Origin: CAYOBW01 sp964402115
Lineage (GTDB): Bacteria > Verrucomicrobiota > Kiritimatiellia > UBA8416 > CAYOBW01
Direction of reading: 5' to 3'
Assembly: GCA_964402115.1 (NCBI GenBank)
Contig: CAYOBW010000139.1
Location: forward strand, 1 to 17,787
DNA: 17,787 nt
Shown: one piece after another, positions 15,868 to 17,787 of the stretch
Layout of the letters: each line of letters starts with the position of its first letter
Numbering within the stretch: position 1 is the stretch's first letter
Notes under the pieces: model-generated
What the model was told of the DNA's origin: nothing
The model's input: the letters and a program-made list of their open reading frames with translations, nothing else
Database searches by the model: none
Program-made: the position numbers and the translations under genes

Positions 15868-15885
15868 CTATGGAGGGAGAAGAAT

Positions 15886-17205
15886 ATGACAACCCGGATC
15901 ACCGCGCAAACAGCCAGCCGCAGGCGCTTCCTGAAGACGGCCCTCGTCGGGGCCGGGATGGCGGCCCTGCCCCGCAGCGTCACCACCACGGCATACGGTG
16001 CAGAGGAACGCGCCAAGGCATCGAACCGCATCACCGTCGGGGTGATCGGCCCCGGCGGACGCGGGCGCGGCGACATGGAATGGATGCTGGGCGAAGCCGA
16101 CGTGCAGGTCGTTGCCGTCTGCGACGTGAGACGCGGCACGCGGGAGTCGGCCAAGCAGGCCGTGGACGGCCGCTACGGAAACAAGGACTGCGCCATCTAT
16201 ACCGATTTCCGTGAGCTGCTGGCCACGCGCCCCGACATAGATGCCATGCTGATTGCCACGGGCGACCGCTGGCATGCGCTCGCCGCCACCCTGGCGATGA
16301 AAGCGGGCAAGGACGTCTTCTGCGAGAAACCCGGCTCGATGACCGTCGCCGAGGGGCGCGTCGTGGCCGACACGGCCCGCCGCCTGGGGCGCGTCTTCCA
16401 GACCGGCACGCAGCGCCTGAGCGAGGGCGTGTTTGCCTTTGCCACCGAACTGGCCCGCACGGGCAAGCTCGGCCGGCTGCGCACCGTCCGCGCCCACCTC
16501 TGGCCCGCCGTGCAGGACGTCACGCACAACGCCTGGCTGCCCGCCGAAGCGGAGCCGCCACGCGAGGAGCTGGACTGGGACCTGTGGCTCGGCCCGGTGC
16601 CGTGGCGGCCCTACAACCACCGCTACCTCGGCGGCTGCGGCGCGTGGGGCGTCTACTCGGACATGGGCGCCGGGGTCGCCGGCTGGGGCAGCCACACGAT
16701 CATGCAGTGCCAGGCGGCAGCCGACGCGATGACGACCTCCCCCGTCGAGATCCGCTTCCCCGGCAACCGCTCCGGCGACAAGCTGACCGCCCGCTACGCC
16801 AGCGGCGTGGAGCTGGTGCTGAGCTTCGAGGGCTGGCGCGGCTCCTGCGGCGTCCGCTTCGAGGGCGACGAGGGCTGGGTCTCCGTGGCCGACGGCTATG
16901 CCACCCCCGACGTCTCCTCGCCCGCGCTGCTCGCCGATTACCGCCGGACGATCGACGACTACACCGCCCGCACCCGGCGGCCCATGAGCCATATGCGCGA
17001 TTTCCTGGACTGCGTCCACGAGCGGCGGGATCCCGTCGCCAACGCGGAAGCCATGCACCGCTCGATGAGCACGAATCACATCATCAACATCTGCCTCGCC
17101 CTGCAGCGGGACCTGCGGTGGGATCCGGCGCGCGAGGCCTTCGAAGGCGACCCGCAGGCGAACCGCCTGCTGGCGCGCGCCGCGCGCGAACCGTGGATCG
17201 TATGA
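15886..17205 (+). CDS. Tat-exported Gfo/Idh/MocA family oxidoreductase
   Basis: The 439-residue protein starts with a twin-arginine signal, SRRRFLK (11-17), then a hydrophobic stretch ALVGAGMAALP, so it is probably folded with its nucleotide in the cytoplasm and then exported. The Rossmann half has the dinucleotide loop GVIGPGGRGRG (52-62), VVAVCDV (75-81) and the family's CEKP motif (Glu147-Lys148-Pro149, with the usual lysine). The C-terminal half contains RYLGGCGAWGVYSDMGAG and GWGSHTIMQ, the alpha/beta sugar-binding domain. Members oxidise, reduce or epimerise sugars and sugar-like alcohols with NAD(P); the substrate cannot be told from sequence. GGAGGGAG lies 7 bases before the ATG. It is 18 bases after the methyltransferase and 26 bases before the HEAT-repeat gene. 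Tat-targeted members are numerous in PVC bacteria. Confidence 0.93.
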   Translation: MTTRITAQTASRRRFLKTALVGAGMAALPRSVTTTAYGAEERAKASNRITVGVIGPGGRGRGDMEWMLGEADVQVVAVCDVRRGTRESAKQAVDGRYGNKDCAIYTDFRELLATRPDIDAMLIATGDRWHALAATLAMKAGKDVFCEKPGSMTVAEGRVVADTARRLGRVFQTGTQRLSEGVFAFATELARTGKLGRLRTVRAHLWPAVQDVTHNAWLPAEAEPPREELDWDLWLGPVPWRPYNHRYLGGCGAWGVYSDMGAGVAGWGSHTIMQCQAAADAMTTSPVEIRFPGNRSGDKLTARYASGVELVLSFEGWRGSCGVRFEGDEGWVSVADGYATPDVSSPALLADYRRTIDDYTARTRRPMSHMRDFLDCVHERRDPVANAEAMHRSMSTNHIINICLALQRDLRWDPAREAFEGDPQANRLLARAAREPWIV

Positions 17206-17231
17206 CCGACCGCGACCACCGAGGAACTCTC

Positions 17232-17787
17232 ATGAGCAGACAACGCACACTGACCAACCGCGCGAGCGTGGCCGCCGCCTGCCTGGCTGCCAGCCTGGGC
17301 GCGATCGCCGAACCGGCCGCCCCGCTGGACCTCCTGCGCGGCGGCACCAATAACGCCGCGCCGGAGCAGCTGGTGGCGGCCTGCCGCGACCTGGCGCACA
17401 CCGGCGGCGCGGACGCCGTGCCGGTTCTGGCCGGCTACCTCGGCAACGAACGCCTGTCGCACATGGCCCGCTACGCGCTCGAGCGCATTCCCGACCCGGC
17501 CGCCGGCGCGGCGCTGCGCACGGCGCTCGAGCGCATGCAGGGGCCGCTGCGGGTCGGCGTCATCCAGTCGCTCGGCGCGCGGCGCGATCGCGAAGCCGTG
17601 CCGGCGCTGGCCGCGCTGCTGGCGGCCGCCGAAGAGCCCGTCGCGGCGGCAGCCGCCATCGCGCTGGGCAACATCGCGGACGCCGCGGCGGGAAAGGCCC
17701 TTGCCCCGCGCATCGCCTCCGCGACACCCCCGCGCCGCGCCACGCTGGCCGACGCCTGTTTGACGTGCGCCGAACGCTTGCTCGCCG
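17232..17787 (+). CDS. Secreted HEAT-repeat protein (partial, cut by window end)
   Basis: An open frame of 185 codons runs to the end of the window with no stop. Residues 1-27 look like a signal peptide (MSRQRTLTNR, then AAACLAASLGAIA). After that come HEAT or PBS-lyase-like helical repeats of about 30 residues: DAVPVLAGYLGNERLSHMAR, RVGVIQSLGARRDREAVPAL, and AAAIALGNIADAAAGKALA. Such repeats are binding scaffolds with no catalytic residues of their own. In PVC bacteria, secreted proteins like this are often much longer and may carry a further domain beyond the repeats, which cannot be seen here. GAGGAA lies 6 bases before the ATG. It follows the oxidoreductase by 26 bases and is probably co-transcribed with it. 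Confidence 0.82.
   Translation, partial: MSRQRTLTNRASVAAACLAASLGAIAEPAAPLDLLRGGTNNAAPEQLVAACRDLAHTGGADAVPVLAGYLGNERLSHMARYALERIPDPAAGAALRTALERMQGPLRVGVIQSLGARRDREAVPALAALLAAAEEPVAAAAAIALGNIADAAAGKALAPRIASATPPRRATLADACLTCAERLLA

Noticed and set aside
15868..17079. A 403-residue minus-strand frame
   Set aside because: It is antisense to the Gfo/Idh/MocA gene, which has a Tat signal, Shine-Dalgarno and conserved motifs.

Overview
The window is GC-rich throughout (57-73% in the lines I counted by hand). It reads like part of a chromosome from a PVC-type bacterium (Verrucomicrobiota, Lentisphaerota, Kiritimatiellota or relatives). That is an inference from gene content: a PA14-plus-heparinase-like lyase with VNDAPTI-type repeats, a Tat-exported Gfo/Idh/MocA oxidoreductase and a secreted HEAT-repeat protein are typical of that group. 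No rRNA, tRNA, CRISPR, insertion sequence or phage gene is visible.

Positions 1-15061 are coded on the minus strand. In transcription order they hold: a very large cyclic beta-1,2-glucan synthase (15061-6308); the broken remnant of a DUF1016/YhcG-type PD-(D/E)XK nuclease (6028-5617); the DnaJ-like co-chaperone cbpA (5546-4575), overlapped 4 bases by its MerR-like modulator cbpM (4578-4240); an exported iron-type superoxide dismutase (4127-3408) followed by a strong hairpin; and a secreted multidomain heparinase II/III-like polysaccharide lyase (from 3292) that runs off the left edge still open.

Positions 15226-17787 are coded on the plus strand and look like one operon: an ETF-beta-lysine-methyltransferase-like SAM methyltransferase, a Tat-dependent Gfo/Idh/MocA oxidoreductase, and a secreted HEAT-repeat protein cut by the right edge. 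The divergent region 15062-15225 is rich in structure. It holds three consecutive inverted repeats on the glucan synthase side and four tandem copies of a CAGGA(G/A)T heptamer.

Themes are envelope glucan synthesis, extracellular polysaccharide breakdown, sugar-type redox chemistry, and protein and oxidative stress (CbpA/CbpM, SOD). I see no convincing novel multi-gene system. The points most worth a second look are the cleanly deleted nuclease pseudogene with a 19-bp palindrome beside the deletion point, the structured leader of the glucan synthase, the heptamer array, and the SOD with its atypical export signal. Many long open frames lie antisense to the real genes; they are by-products of high GC and were discarded.
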